Shown in pieces: positions 34,868 through 43,830 of a stretch of 54,691 nt of DNA (its first letter is position 1; each line of letters begins with the position of its first letter). The stretch is from Micromonospora tarensis. GTDB lineage: Bacteria; Actinomycetota; Actinomycetes; Mycobacteriales; Micromonosporaceae. The translations under genes were made by a program, and so were the position numbers. Where the stretch lies: NCBI RefSeq assembly GCF_016803395.1, contig NZ_JAEVHL010000019.1, positions 1 to 54,691 on the forward strand. The letters run 5' to 3'. The notes beneath the pieces are model-generated. The model was given only the letters and a program-made list of their open reading frames with translations. It had not been told where the DNA came from and did not search any database.

Positions 34868-36045
34868 ATGAGTAGCGTGCTGAGCGGTGCCCGAGCCGCG
34901 ACCAATCCCCTTCGCCAGCTCACCATCGACCAACTCCGCCAGCGGACCAGCCTCAAGTGGCGGGAGTACCCCGATGACGTGCTGCCACTCTGGGTGGCCG
35001 AGATGGACGTCCCGCTGGCCGAGCCGGTCGCCCGGGCGATCACCAACGCCGTCGCCCGCGGCGACACCGGTTACCCGGCCGGCACGGCGTACCCGGAGGC
35101 GCTGTCGGAGTTCGCCCGGCGGCGGTGGGGTTGGGACGGGCTGGCCGTCGAACGCACCGCGCTGGTGCCCGACGTGATGCACGGCGTCACCGAGGCGCTG
35201 CGGCTGGTCACCGAGGCGGGGGACGCGGTGGTCGTCAACTGCCCGGTCTACCCGCCGTTCTACGCGTTCGTGGCGCACGCCGGCCGTCGGATCGTCGAGG
35301 CGCCGCTCGGCGACGACCTCCGGATCGACCTCGACACGCTGGAGGACGCCTTCCGGCGGGCTCGCGCCGGTGGGCGGCCGGCCGCGTACCTGTTGTGCAA
35401 CCCGCACAACCCCACCGGCGTCGTGCACACAGTGGACGAGTTGGCCGCCGTCGCCAGCCTGGCGCAGCGGCACGGGGTGCGGGTGGTCGCCGACGAGATC
35501 CACGCCCCGGTGGTGGACGCGGAAGCCCGCTTCGTGCCGTACCTCTCGGTGCCCGGCGCGGAGAACGGCCTGTCGCTGATGTCCGCCTCCAAGGGGTGGA
35601 ACCTGCCCGGTCTGCGCGGCGGGCTCCTGATCGCCGGCCCGGCCGCGGCCGCGACCTGGCCCGCGTTCCCTACGACGTCAGTGTCAGCACCAGCCACCTC
35701 GGCGTGATCGCCCACACCGTCGCCTTCCGCGACGGCGGCGAGTGGCTCGACGGCCTGGTGGTCGGCCTGGCCGACAACCGGCGGCTCCTCGCCGCCCTGC
35801 TCGCCGAGCACCTGCCGGCCGTGCGTTACCGCCCCGGGGCGGCCACCTGCCTCGCCTGGCTCGACTGCCGTGCCCTGGGCCTCGGCGCCGACCCCGCCGC
35901 CGTGTTCCTGGACAACGGTCGGGTGGCGCTCAATTCCGGTGCCGACTTCGGCACCGGCGGCGCCGGCCACGTCCGGCTGAACCTGGCCACCGCACCGGAG
36001 CTGATCACCGAGGCGGTCCGCCGGATGGCCACCGCCGTCGCCTGA
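34868..36045 (+). pseudogene. MalY/PatB-type PLP aminotransferase (C-S lyase), frame broken once
   Basis: Two adjoining frames together make one normal class I/II aminotransferase of about 392 residues. The first part (34868 to about 35655) has [27 protein letters not shown] and the PLP-lysine motif [14 protein letters not shown]. The second part (about 35655-36045) runs [22 protein letters not shown] to the end. The change at the GCGGCCGCGACC run (about 35645-35660) is one missing base. Family members act as cystathionine beta-lyases or regulators. The ATG at 34868 is preceded by only a weak site. Probably intact in the organism. Confidence 0.8.
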
Positions 36046-36058
36046 CAACCGACCGGAC

Positions 36059-36084
36059 GCCGCTCGCCGTGACTGGCGAGCGGC
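36059..36084. terminator. bidirectional terminator between malY-type gene and GH16 gene
   Basis: A 10-base-pair stem (GCCGCTCGCC at 36059-36068 against GGCGAGCGGC at 36075-36084) with loop GTGACT lies between two converging genes, 14 bases after the first stop and 27 before the other. Confidence 0.8.
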
Positions 36085-36110
36085 CGTCGGTAACCTGCTT
36101 CAGCTGCCGT

Positions 36111-37298
36111 TCAGCAGCGGCCGAGATCCTCCCACTGCTGGGTCCAACCCGGCTCGGAGCCCTGCGTCCAGTACCGCGCCCGCCACAGGTGCTTGCCGTC
36201 GCCCGACGGCGGACCGCTCGGGTCGCCGTACCTGCTCTTCTCGTGCTTCACCGTCTGGCCACCGGCGTAGGCCGTGCCGAAGGCCCACTCCGGCGCGGTC
36301 GCACAGCTGCCGGCCGGCGGCGTGGTGGGCGGAGTCGTGGGCGGCGTGGTTGGCGGCGTGGTCGGCGGGTTGGTCGGGTTCGAGCAGCCACCGGTCGTGG
36401 CCACCGTGTCCGCGAACGCGCTGCCCGCCGTCCGGTACGCCGCCGTCTTCGACGTCACCTGCGCCGGGGTCAGCACCTGGTTCTTCGCGAACAGCACCCA
36501 GTCGACCTGCTGGATGTAGGTGCTCAGCCCACCGGTGTGGGCCGCCGTGTCGATGAACCAGAGGTTCCAGTTGATCGTCATCGTCTGCCGGGGGTAGAAC
36601 TTGCCCGAGTGGTCGCCCACCTGCACACCGTCGATGTAGTAGATGACATGGCCGTTCGCGACGGTCGCCACCAGGTCGTGCCAGCCGTTGAGGCTGCTGC
36701 GCTGCTCCGAGTGCACGTTGTCCGCGTACCAGGGGTCGTTGCGGTACGTGTACCAGGTGGTCTGGTAGTTGATCGGGCCGGTCTCGCCCCACCCGCCGTT
36801 GGGTAGGTACTCGGAGATGTCCAACTCGCTGTAGGTGGGGTCGAGGTCACCGTTCAACGGGCTGATGGTGAAGAACGTCTGGTTGATGTGGTCGCCGTCG
36901 TTGCCGCTGGTGGGGGTGTCGGTGAAGCGCACCCGGCTGGCGTAGGTGCCTTCCAGGTAGCGCTTCTGGGTGCTGTAGAGCTCAGCCTGGTTGGTGCCGG
37001 CGCCGGTGCCGTCGGTGGAGGCGGTGAGCTGCATGACCTTCTGGCCGCTGACGGTGGGGAAGGTGATGCTGTTCGGGGACCAGGTCGCCCCGGGCACGCC
37101 CGGGCCGCCGGCGTAGCTGCGCGGGGTCCAGCCGTGCGCGGTCAGCGAACTGTCGCTCGACGAGGTGTAGGAGAAGTCGTCGAACAGGTAGCCGCACTCG
37201 GCGGCGGAGGCGCTCGGTGCGCTGCTGAAGACTGCCAGCGTGCCGAGCAGGGCCGCTACTCCCGCGAACCCTATCGATCTACGTTTGTCGATGGACAT
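36111..37298 (-). CDS. secreted GH16 endoglycosidase with CBM5/12-like domain
   Basis: This encodes 395 residues: a signal peptide (1-33, ending SASAA), a GH16 jelly-roll catalytic domain (about 35-290) with the signature SELDISEY (nucleophile Glu158, Asp160, acid/base Glu163), a Pro-Thr linker of repeated TPPT, and a C-terminal 60-residue domain (APEWAFGTAYAGGQTVKHE, HLWRARYWTQGSEPGW) of CBM5/12 chitin-binding type. The ATG follows GGAGGACCC. It is downstream of the ngcEFG-like importer on the same strand, so it likely releases oligosaccharides for it. The pairing of GH16 with a chitin-type binding domain suggests a fungal wall target with glucan plus chitin. Confidence 0.88.
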   Translation of the reverse strand: MSIDKRRSIGFAGVAALLGTLAVFSSAPSASAAECGYLFDDFSYTSSSDSSLTAHGWTPRSYAGGPGVPGATWSPNSITFPTVSGQKVMQLTASTDGTGAGTNQAELYSTQKRYLEGTYASRVRFTDTPTSGNDGDHINQTFFTISPLNGDLDPTYSELDISEYLPNGGWGETGPINYQTTWYTYRNDPWYADNVHSEQRSSLNGWHDLVATVANGHVIYYIDGVQVGDHSGKFYPRQTMTINWNLWFIDTAAHTGGLSTYIQQVDWVLFAKNQVLTPAQVTSKTAAYRTAGSAFADTVATTGGCSNPTNPPTTPPTTPPTTPPTTPPAGSCATAPEWAFGTAYAGGQTVKHEKSRYGDPSGPPSGDGKHLWRARYWTQGSEPGWTQQWEDLGRC

Positions 37299-37336
37299 GA
37301 GTCGGGTCCTCCGATGGGTGGGGGTGGAAAGGGGAC

Positions 37337-38224
37337 CTACTTGACCGCGCCAGCGGTCATACCGGCGCGGATGTGCCGTTGGAACGCGACGTAGGCGACG
37401 AGCACCGGCAGCATGGCGATGGTCAAACCGGCGAACAGACCGCTCCAGTCGCTGCGATACCCCTGGCTGACCGACAGGGCGGCCAGACCCTGCGCCAGGA
37501 CGTACCGGTCTGGGTCGGGATTGAGAACCAGTGGCAGCAGGTACTGGTTCCACAGCCCGAGGAAATTGAAGATGCCGACGGCCACCAGGCCCGGCCGGGC
37601 CATCGGCAGCATCACGCGGAAGAACACCCCGCTGTGCGAGCATCCGTCGATGAACGCCGCCTCCGCCACCTCGCCGGGCAGCGTGCGGAAGAACGCGTGC
37701 AGGAAGAAGACAGTGAAGGGTACGGCGTACGCCGCGTACACCAGGATCAGACCGGGGTACGTGCCCAGCAGGCCCAACTGTTGGACGACGAAGAACAGTG
37801 GCACCAGCGCCAGGAACACCGGGAAGAACATCGCCGCGACGAAGGTGTAGTAGACGAGCCGGTTACCGCGGAACTCGTAGCGGGCCAGGGCGTAGGCGAC
37901 CAGCGAGCCCAACAGCATGGTCAGCAGGAGCGCGCCGCCCACGACGATGACGCTGTTGAGGAAGTAGCGGCCGATGCTGGCCTGGGTCCAGGCCCGGGAC
38001 CAGTTGTCGAACTGCGGCGAGGCGGGCAGGGACCACGGGTCGTTGAGGATCTCGTTGTCGGTCTTGAAGGAGCTCACCACCGCCCAGAGCAGCGGAAGCG
38101 CGGTGACGACGGCCCAGGCCAGCATGGCGAGGTGCACCGGAAAGGCGGCTCCGGACCGGCGGGCATCACGTGCCGGGGCGGGCCCCGCACCGACCACCGC
38201 CGCTCGCTCACGTGTCACGGTCAT
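37337..38224 (-). CDS. ngcG: amino-sugar ABC transporter permease (NgcG-like)
   Basis: This 295-residue MalG-type permease has EAA loop AEAAFIDGCSHSGVFFRVMLP and six segments. The N-terminal tail is Arg/Ala-rich. It follows the NgcF-like gene after 55 bases. It is assigned to the Ngc (N-acetylglucosamine/chitobiose) group from gene order and the partner binding protein and not from this sequence alone. No ATPase is encoded here; a shared MsiK is the usual partner. Confidence 0.8.
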   Translation of the reverse strand: MTVTRERAAVVGAGPAPARDARRSGAAFPVHLAMLAWAVVTALPLLWAVVSSFKTDNEILNDPWSLPASPQFDNWSRAWTQASIGRYFLNSVIVVGGALLLTMLLGSLVAYALARYEFRGNRLVYYTFVAAMFFPVFLALVPLFFVVQQLGLLGTYPGLILVYAAYAVPFTVFFLHAFFRTLPGEVAEAAFIDGCSHSGVFFRVMLPMARPGLVAVGIFNFLGLWNQYLLPLVLNPDPDRYVLAQGLAALSVSQGYRSDWSGLFAGLTIAMLPVLVAYVAFQRHIRAGMTAGAVK

Positions 38225-38279
38225 GCGGATCCCCCCTCGGCGTGCCCTCCTGGCCCTTGCTGCGCTGCGGTGCAGTCGG

Positions 38280-39188
38280 TCATGCCAGCTCCAGCCTCTC
38301 CCTGCGCCCGGACCGCAGCGCCAGCACGGCCAGGGTCAGCGTGGCGAAGAACAGCGCGACGCCCATGGCCGAGGCGTAGCCGAACTTCCCGTACTGGAAG
38401 GCGTTGCGGTAGAGCGACAGCCCGATCACCTCGGTCGCGCCGTCCGGCCCGCCGGGCCCGACGGTCATCACCTGCACGACGGCGAAGGCGTCCAGCGCCG
38501 CTATGCCGAGATACACGAACGCGACGTGCACGCTCTCCCGCACCAGCGGAAACGTCACAGTGCGGAAGGTCGCCCAGCCGCCGGCCCCGTCGAGCAGCGC
38601 CGCTTCGAACAGCTCGCGCGGGATGCTGTCGATCGCCGCGCTGAACAGCACCACGTAGAAGCCCACCGACGACCAGACCAGGACCGCCATCACCGCGACC
38701 AGCGCCAGGGACGGCGACGCGAGCCAACTGCGGGTCAGCCCGTCCAGGCCGACCGCCCGCAGCGCCCCGTTCAGCAGCCCGTTGTTGGGGTTGTAGACGA
38801 ACCCCCACAGCACCGCGATGACCACCAGGGACAACAACTGCGGAAAGAAATAGACAATCTGGTACGCGCCGGAGCCCGCGATCCCCCGTCGTCCACCGTG
38901 GCCACCGAGGTGCATCATGTTCGCCAGGAACAGCCCGATGCCGATGGTCACCAGCGGCACCACGACCAGCATCACCGCGTTGTTCCGGACCGCGTGCAGG
39001 AACAGGGAGTCGCCGCCGAGGCGGGCGTAGTTGCCCGCACCGACGAACCGCGCCTCGCCGGCGACGCCGGTCCAGTCGGTCAGCGACAGGTAGAAGGCCT
39101 GCGCGTACGGCGACAGCACGAACACGGCGTGCAGCACCAGCGCGGGCACCAGCGCGCCGGCGAGGAACCGCCACCGACCGTGTCTCAT
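38280..39188 (-). CDS. ngcF: amino-sugar ABC transporter permease (NgcF-like)
   Basis: This 302-residue MalF-type permease has six segments, EAA loop FEAALLDGAGGWATFRTVTFP and a periplasmic GKFGYASAMG stretch. The ATG at 39188 overlaps the last base of the binding-protein stop (TGATG). The longer open frame to 39260 is antisense-like overlap with the binding-protein gene. It pairs with the NgcG-like permease. Confidence 0.82.
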   Translation of the reverse strand: MRHGRWRFLAGALVPALVLHAVFVLSPYAQAFYLSLTDWTGVAGEARFVGAGNYARLGGDSLFLHAVRNNAVMLVVVPLVTIGIGLFLANMMHLGGHGGRRGIAGSGAYQIVYFFPQLLSLVVIAVLWGFVYNPNNGLLNGALRAVGLDGLTRSWLASPSLALVAVMAVLVWSSVGFYVVLFSAAIDSIPRELFEAALLDGAGGWATFRTVTFPLVRESVHVAFVYLGIAALDAFAVVQVMTVGPGGPDGATEVIGLSLYRNAFQYGKFGYASAMGVALFFATLTLAVLALRSGRRERLELA

Positions 39189-40612
39189 CAGCGGGTGTAC
39201 TTCTTCACAGTGGAGTCCTTGGCCAGCCCGTCGGCCGCCTTCTGGATCCGGTCCGACCACTGGCTCGCGGTGATCCGCCTGTTCACCAGCTCGCCGGTGG
39301 CATCGTCGACGGCCTTCGCCAGCGGGGCGTACCAGGTGCGGAACCGGTAGGTGAAGGTCTCGGTGCCGGCCGCCCGGACCGCGTCGCGGACCGAGCCGAG
39401 GCCGCTGCTCAGCGTGAGACCGTCGGTGGCCCCGGCCACGGCGGGCAGGGTCCCGGCGGTCTCGGCGAACGCCTTCGCCGACTGCTTGGAGAACAGGATC
39501 CGCAGATACTCCATACCGCCGGCGGGGTTCTTGGCCTTCGCCGGCACCAGGAACGATTCGCTGCTCGCCGCCTGCACCGCCGTGTGCTTCAGGACGTCCG
39601 CCGTCGTCCGCGCCGGGACCGGGGCCATCACCATGTCGAAGTTCGCCGGCGTGACGCCCTTCTGCTCACTCTCCAGCCAGGACCCGCAGGGGATGATCGC
39701 CGCCTTGCCCTGCGACCAGGCCGCCTGCGCCTCGGTGTGCGACAGCGCCTCGGAGCCGGACATCAGGTAACCCTTGCCGGCCAGCTCGGCGAACGCCTCG
39801 GCCGCGCCGAGCAGACCCGGCGCGCGCCACGCGTTCGGTTCCAGGTTGTCCACGGCCTTGACCAGCGCCGGCCCGCCGGTCTTGGCGGCCATGCCGAGCA
39901 GTGGGTCGTTGATGTACTCCGGGTACTTGCCCTGGTAGGTCCAGGGGGCGATGCCCGCCGCCTTGATGGTCGCGCAGAGCGTGAGCATGTCGTCCCAGGT
40001 CGTCGGGAAGGTCCAGCCCTTCGCCGCGAAGAGCGGCTTGGAATACCAGAGACCCCAGACGGTGTAGGTGAAGTTGAGCGTCAGCGGCACCGTGTCGAAC
40101 GTGCCGTCGGCGACCACCCCGGGCAGCAACGTGTCGCGCACCGTCCGGCTCGGATCGTCGAAGGCGGGAGCGTCGAGCAGCTCGCTGAGATCACTCACCT
40201 GCTTGGCGGAGACCAGCGTCGCGATGTCGAGGCGGCTGGCACCGGTGTTGTCCACCACGTCCGGTGGGGTGTTCGCGACGAACCGAGGCTGCAACGCCTC
40301 GCCGATCTTCTGGACGCCCTGGTGGTCGATTTTCGCGCCCGGGTACTTCTGGGTGTAGAGCGTCTCGGCGCGCTTGGCGTACTCGTCGCCGTACCCGCCC
40401 TTGAAGATCACGACCTCGAGCGGCGCGTCCGCCTTGACGCCCAGTGGGTTGTCGGCGTTCTTGGTCCCGGTGTTGCCGGCGGCGCGGTCCTGGTCGTCGC
40501 TGCCACCGGTCACGCAGGCGCTGAGCACTGGCAGCGCGACACCGGCGGTCGCCGCCGCGCGCAGCACGGTTCGTCTCGTTGGATGCGGTCCGGACTCGGG
40601 TGAACGGTTCAT
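39188..40612 (-). CDS. ngcE: Tat-exported sugar-binding lipoprotein (NgcE-like)
   Basis: This encodes 474 residues. A twin-arginine signal TRRTVLRAA with hydrophobic core ends in lipobox LSAC (about Cys33), so it is exported folded and lipid-anchored. The mature binding protein includes LEVVIFKGGYGDEYAKRAE, NFTYTVWGLWYSKPLF and IPCGSWLESEQKG. A Tat signal combined with this mature sequence is typical of NgcE, the N-acetylglucosamine/chitobiose binder of Streptomyces. It follows the SIS gene by 17 bases. The start is ATG 40612. Confidence 0.85.
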   Translation of the reverse strand: MNRSPESGPHPTRRTVLRAAATAGVALPVLSACVTGGSDDQDRAAGNTGTKNADNPLGVKADAPLEVVIFKGGYGDEYAKRAETLYTQKYPGAKIDHQGVQKIGEALQPRFVANTPPDVVDNTGASRLDIATLVSAKQVSDLSELLDAPAFDDPSRTVRDTLLPGVVADGTFDTVPLTLNFTYTVWGLWYSKPLFAAKGWTFPTTWDDMLTLCATIKAAGIAPWTYQGKYPEYINDPLLGMAAKTGGPALVKAVDNLEPNAWRAPGLLGAAEAFAELAGKGYLMSGSEALSHTEAQAAWSQGKAAIIPCGSWLESEQKGVTPANFDMVMAPVPARTTADVLKHTAVQAASSESFLVPAKAKNPAGGMEYLRILFSKQSAKAFAETAGTLPAVAGATDGLTLSSGLGSVRDAVRAAGTETFTYRFRTWYAPLAKAVDDATGELVNRRITASQWSDRIQKAADGLAKDSTVKKYTR

Positions 40613-40628
40613 CAGCTGGGCCTTCTCC

Positions 40629-41378
40629 CTATGCGGTACGCCGGATGCGGCCGGCGTACCGCGCTTCGATGAGTTTGTTGTGCTCCCGCCCGCCCGGCAC
40701 GTTGTCGGACAGATAGACCGGCGGGGTGACGTTGAGCGCCAGCAGCCGGGCCACCACCTCGGTGACGATCTGCTGGGCCAGCAGTGCCGCGGTGATCGAC
40801 GAGACGGCCCCGACCGCGCCGGTGCCGTAGTCGAGGGCCGCGTCGCCGTACGGCGCGCCGTTGTCGAGCACGACGTCGGCCAGGTCGGCGAGCTTGAGCC
40901 CGCTGTCGTGCCGCGACTCGACCCGGGCGGAGTGCTCGACCGAGGTGATCGCGATCAGCGCGTGTCCGCGCTGTTTCACCAGGTGGGCCATCTCCACCAC
41001 CGCGCCGTTGACGCCGGAGTTGGAGGCGATGACGAACGCGTCGTCGGGCTTGATCGGGGCGAGGGCGTAGAGGCGGTGGGCGACGTCGGGCGTGCGTTCG
41101 AGTTGCGGGTCACCGAGCACGCTCGTCGGCTCGCCGCCGTACAGGACGATGTCGCGTAGGGCGATCCTGTTGGTGGGTACGAGACCGCCGGCCCGACCGG
41201 CGATCTCCATGGCGAGTGCCTCGGAGTGTCCGCAGCCGAACGCCTGGATCACCCCGCCGGCCTGGAGCGTCGCGGTCAGCAGGTCGGCGGCGCGCGCCAC
41301 CCGGTCGCCCTGGGTGGTGCCGACACGCTCGATGGCCTCGGTGATGACCTCGACATAGTCCGCGCTTGTGATCGTCAC
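40629..41378 (-). CDS. SIS-domain phosphosugar-binding protein
   Basis: This 249-residue protein has a sugar isomerase (SIS) domain with VIQAFGCGHSEALAMEIAGRAGG near residue 45, and SNSGVNGAVVEMA and TSVEHSARVESRHDSGLKLAD further on. It belongs to the short SIS group related to the amino-sugar-phosphate etherase and isomerase families, and it lacks a second SIS domain. The GTG start is embedded in the rpiR-type stop (GTGA). It probably acts on a phosphorylated amino sugar; the reaction is not determined. Confidence 0.85.
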   Translation of the reverse strand: MTITSADYVEVITEAIERVGTTQGDRVARAADLLTATLQAGGVIQAFGCGHSEALAMEIAGRAGGLVPTNRIALRDIVLYGGEPTSVLGDPQLERTPDVAHRLYALAPIKPDDAFVIASNSGVNGAVVEMAHLVKQRGHALIAITSVEHSARVESRHDSGLKLADLADVVLDNGAPYGDAALDYGTGAVGAVSSITAALLAQQIVTEVVARLLALNVTPPVYLSDNVPGGREHNKLIEARYAGRIRRTA

Positions 41379-42292
41379 AGCGGTCTTTCCTTCCGTGCTC
41401 GCTTGCGGTTCGCATTGGTGTCCGGCATTCGGTGTGCGTCGACGGCCCGCACGGTGAGTTCGAGAGCCTCGGCGGTGCGCTCGTAGGTGCGCTGTGCGAC
41501 GGCGACGTAGATCAGGTCGAGGATCAGCAGCTGCGAGTGCAGCGCGGAGAGGGCGGCGAGCCGGAACGTGGTCTCGTGCACCGAGGTGGTGAAGACGACG
41601 TCGGCGACCTCGGCCAGCGGTGAGCGGGCGTACGAGGTGACCGCCACGGTCAGCGCGCCGTGATCGGCGGCCTCGGCGAGCATCTCGATCGCCTCACGGG
41701 TCCGGCCGGAGTGCGACAGGCTGATCGCGACGTCGCCCGGCCCGAGCAGCGCGGCGTTGGTGAGGGCGGTGTGCGTGTCGGCGCGGTACCGCACCGGGAT
41801 CCGGATGCGTTCGAGCCGGAACGCCATCTCGCTGCCGGCGGTGCCGCTGCTGCCCAGACCGAAGATCTCCACTCGGCCGGCGGCGGCGATCGCGGCCGCC
41901 ACCCGTTCGACGGTGGCGGTGTCCAGGCCGGACGCGGTCGCCTGGATGGCCCGGGTGTCCGCGGCGGTGATCACGTCGAGGACGCTGCCGATCGGGTCCT
42001 CCGGCGCGATGTCTCCGGAGATGTCGGTCTCCCAGCGTGCCTGCTCGGCGCGCCCGGTCTCGGTGGCGACGGCTACCCGCAGGTTGGCGTACCCCTTGAA
42101 GCCGAGTGCCCGGCTGAAGCGGGTGACCGTCGCGGTGGAGGTCCCGGATCGTTCGGCCAGGTCGACGATGCTGGCGTGGGCCGCCGTCTCCGGATCGTCG
42201 AGGATGGCTTCGGCGATCTTCGCCAGAGCCTCCGGCATGGTCGGCCCCTCCATCCGGAGCCGCACCAGCAGTCCACCACTCTCACCCGTCAC
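41375..42292 (-). CDS. RpiR/MurR-family regulator
   Basis: This encodes 305 residues: an N-terminal RpiR helix-turn-helix (about 20-80; ASIVDLAERSGTSTATVTRFSRALGFKGYANLR) and a C-terminal SIS domain (about 120-260; VEIFGLGSSGTAGSEMAFRLERI, AISLSHSGRTREAIEMLAEA) that would sense a sugar phosphate. The GTG start at 42292 faces nagK across 96 bases. Leading gene of the operon rpiR-SIS-ngcEFG-GH16; probably represses both directions through the inverted repeat at 42305-42333. Confidence 0.92.
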   Translation of the reverse strand: MTGESGGLLVRLRMEGPTMPEALAKIAEAILDDPETAAHASIVDLAERSGTSTATVTRFSRALGFKGYANLRVAVATETGRAEQARWETDISGDIAPEDPIGSVLDVITAADTRAIQATASGLDTATVERVAAAIAAAGRVEIFGLGSSGTAGSEMAFRLERIRIPVRYRADTHTALTNAALLGPGDVAISLSHSGRTREAIEMLAEAADHGALTVAVTSYARSPLAEVADVVFTTSVHETTFRLAALSALHSQLLILDLIYVAVAQRTYERTAEALELTVRAVDAHRMPDTNANRKRARKERPL

Positions 42293-42304
42293 CAGTGATC
42301 GTCC

Positions 42305-42333
42305 TTTTCATCGATTAGCTATGAAGATGAAAA
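42305..42333. promoter_or_regulatory. operator-like inverted repeat between rpiR and nagK
   Basis: TTTTCATC (42305-42312) and GATGAAAA (42326-42333) form a perfect 8-base inverted repeat with a 13-base spacer; inside it TTCAT and ATGAA repeat the symmetry. The region 42300-42375 is strikingly AT-rich for this genome. It lies 13 bases from the regulator start and 56 bases from nagK, as expected for an RpiR operator shared by divergent promoters. Not verified by motif search. Confidence 0.65.
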
Positions 42334-42388
42334 TTACGACCACATCAACGTCTAGTCAACAGCAATTTTCTATGCTTCGATCTCCGGC

Positions 42389-43339
42389 ATGATGCTGGTA
42401 CTGGGCCTGGATGCCGGCGGCACGTCGTCCCGGGCGGTCGTGGCCACCCGCGACGGCACCGTGGTGGGCCGTGGCACGGCGGGGCCGGGCAACCCGACCT
42501 CGGCCGGACCGGCCGCCGCCCGCCGCATCGGTGCGGGCGGTGCGCGAGCCCTCGCCGAGCACGACCCCTCGGCCGTGCTCGGCGGCGTCGCGGGCATCGC
42601 CGGTGCGGGCATCATGACGGACCCGGAGCTCACCGCCGCCTTTGACCAGGAGTGGGCCCGGCAGGGACTGACCTGCCCGGTCACCATCGTCGGCGACGCG
42701 GTGACGGCCTTCGCGGCGGGCACCCCGGCGTCCTCGGGGGCAGTGCTCATCGCCGGCACCGGCGCGGTCGCCGCCCGCATCGACGACTGGCGCGTCAGCC
42801 GCACCGCCGACGGCCTCGGCTGGCTGCTCGGCGACGAGGGCTCGGGCCTCTGGCTGGGCCTGCAGGCAGTCCGTTCGGTCGCCCGAGCCTGGTCCGGGCC
42901 CACCGTGCCCGCCGGGCTGGCGGCCGCCGTCGCGGCCCAGGCCGGAGCGACCAACTGCGACGAACTCGTGCGCTGGGCCGGTCGGCAGCAACCGGCGGCC
43001 TTCGCCACGCTGGCACCCCTGGTGTGCGCGCACGCCACGGCCGGCGACGCCCTCGCTGAACGGCTGACCACCGAGGCCGCGACCCGACTGGTCGCCACCC
43101 TCGGCGAGCTGGGCCCACCGGACGGCCCCGTCGTGCTCGCCGGCAGTCTCCTGACCAACACCACACCCGTGCGAGCGGCAGTCCTGGCCACCCTTGCCGG
43201 GCCGGCCGCGACCGCCAGGGACCCGGCGATCGCGGCAGCCTGGCTCGCCCTACGTCAGAGCACCGACCAGGAGGAGGCGGCGCGCCTGCACCACCGCATG
43301 CTTCGACCCGATCGGGAAACCTCCCCGGTCGGCCACTGA
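42389..43339 (+). CDS. nagK: N-acetylglucosamine kinase (BadF/BcrA ATPase family)
   Basis: This 316-residue ASKHA-fold kinase has phosphate-1 LGLDAGGTSSRAVV, sugar-site TIVGDAVTAFAAG, phosphate-2 LIAGTGAVAARID, and the GWLLGDEGSGLWLGLQAV stretch diagnostic of the N-acetylglucosamine kinase group. It converts N-acetylglucosamine to its 6-phosphate, the entry to amino-sugar catabolism. The start is ATG 42389 (or ATG 42392). It is divergent from the rpiR-type operon and likely co-regulated with it. Confidence 0.88.
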   Translation: MMLVLGLDAGGTSSRAVVATRDGTVVGRGTAGPGNPTSAGPAAARRIGAGGARALAEHDPSAVLGGVAGIAGAGIMTDPELTAAFDQEWARQGLTCPVTIVGDAVTAFAAGTPASSGAVLIAGTGAVAARIDDWRVSRTADGLGWLLGDEGSGLWLGLQAVRSVARAWSGPTVPAGLAAAVAAQAGATNCDELVRWAGRQQPAAFATLAPLVCAHATAGDALAERLTTEAATRLVATLGELGPPDGPVVLAGSLLTNTTPVRAAVLATLAGPAATARDPAIAAAWLALRQSTDQEEAARLHHRMLRPDRETSPVGH

Positions 43340-43363
43340 CCGGAGCGCCCGCGCGGGCGGTCA
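43336..43363. terminator. convergent terminator, nagK and helical protein gene
   Basis: CTGAC at 43336-43340 pairs with GTCAG at 43359-43363 and encloses a GC palindrome CGCCCGCGCGGGCG. It spans both stop codons of the converging genes, so transcripts from either side end in a strong hairpin. Confidence 0.55.
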
Positions 43364-43819
43364 GTCGGCGACAACGAGCGCCTGGGGTGCGGCGGCCTTC
43401 ATCCGCGTCCGCAGCCACTTGAGCTGGACGGCGGTCTCGCCCTCACAGCGCAGCACCACGGCGAGCAGGTCCTCGTCGCGGACGCCGTAGGCGGCCTGCC
43501 CGACCACCGTCCAGGTGATGTCGCACTCGGCGGCCATCAGGTACAGGTCCTGGAGGTCGCGCAGCAGGCCGATGCCGCCGGTGCGGGTGCCGGTGAACAG
43601 CTGCGAGTGCAGCCGGTCGGGTTCGTCGGGCGCGCCCGCGGCGTAGTGGACGACGAACGGGTGCAGTTGTTCGGCGTGCGCGTCGCAGCGTTGCGCCTGC
43701 TGCTGGCAGAGGTGCTGGATGTCCGGTTCCTCGGCGTGCGCGGTGGCTACCTGCCGGAACGCGTCGGCGAGGTTGACCTGCGCCCGGTGCAGCAGACCGA
43801 GGTAATGGGCGAGGTGCAC
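43361..43819 (-). CDS. helical His/Glu-rich protein paired with molybdopterin enzyme
   Basis: This 152-residue all-helical protein, without signal or membrane segment, has many His and Glu in helix-compatible spacing (MHLAHYLGLLHRAQ, QCDAHAEQLHPFVVHYAA, as HxxxH-type patterns). This is reminiscent of a ferritin-like or metal-binding four-helix bundle, but I cannot place it in a named family. The GTG start follows AGGAGTG and lies 11 bases after the molybdopterin-enzyme stop, so the two are almost certainly co-expressed. A chaperone, electron-transfer or redox partner role is inference. Confidence 0.75.
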   Translation of the reverse strand: MHLAHYLGLLHRAQVNLADAFRQVATAHAEEPDIQHLCQQQAQRCDAHAEQLHPFVVHYAAGAPDEPDRLHSQLFTGTRTGGIGLLRDLQDLYLMAAECDITWTVVGQAAYGVRDEDLLAVVLRCEGETAVQLKWLRTRMKAAAPQALVVAD

Positions 43820-43830
43820 GGCTCACTCCT

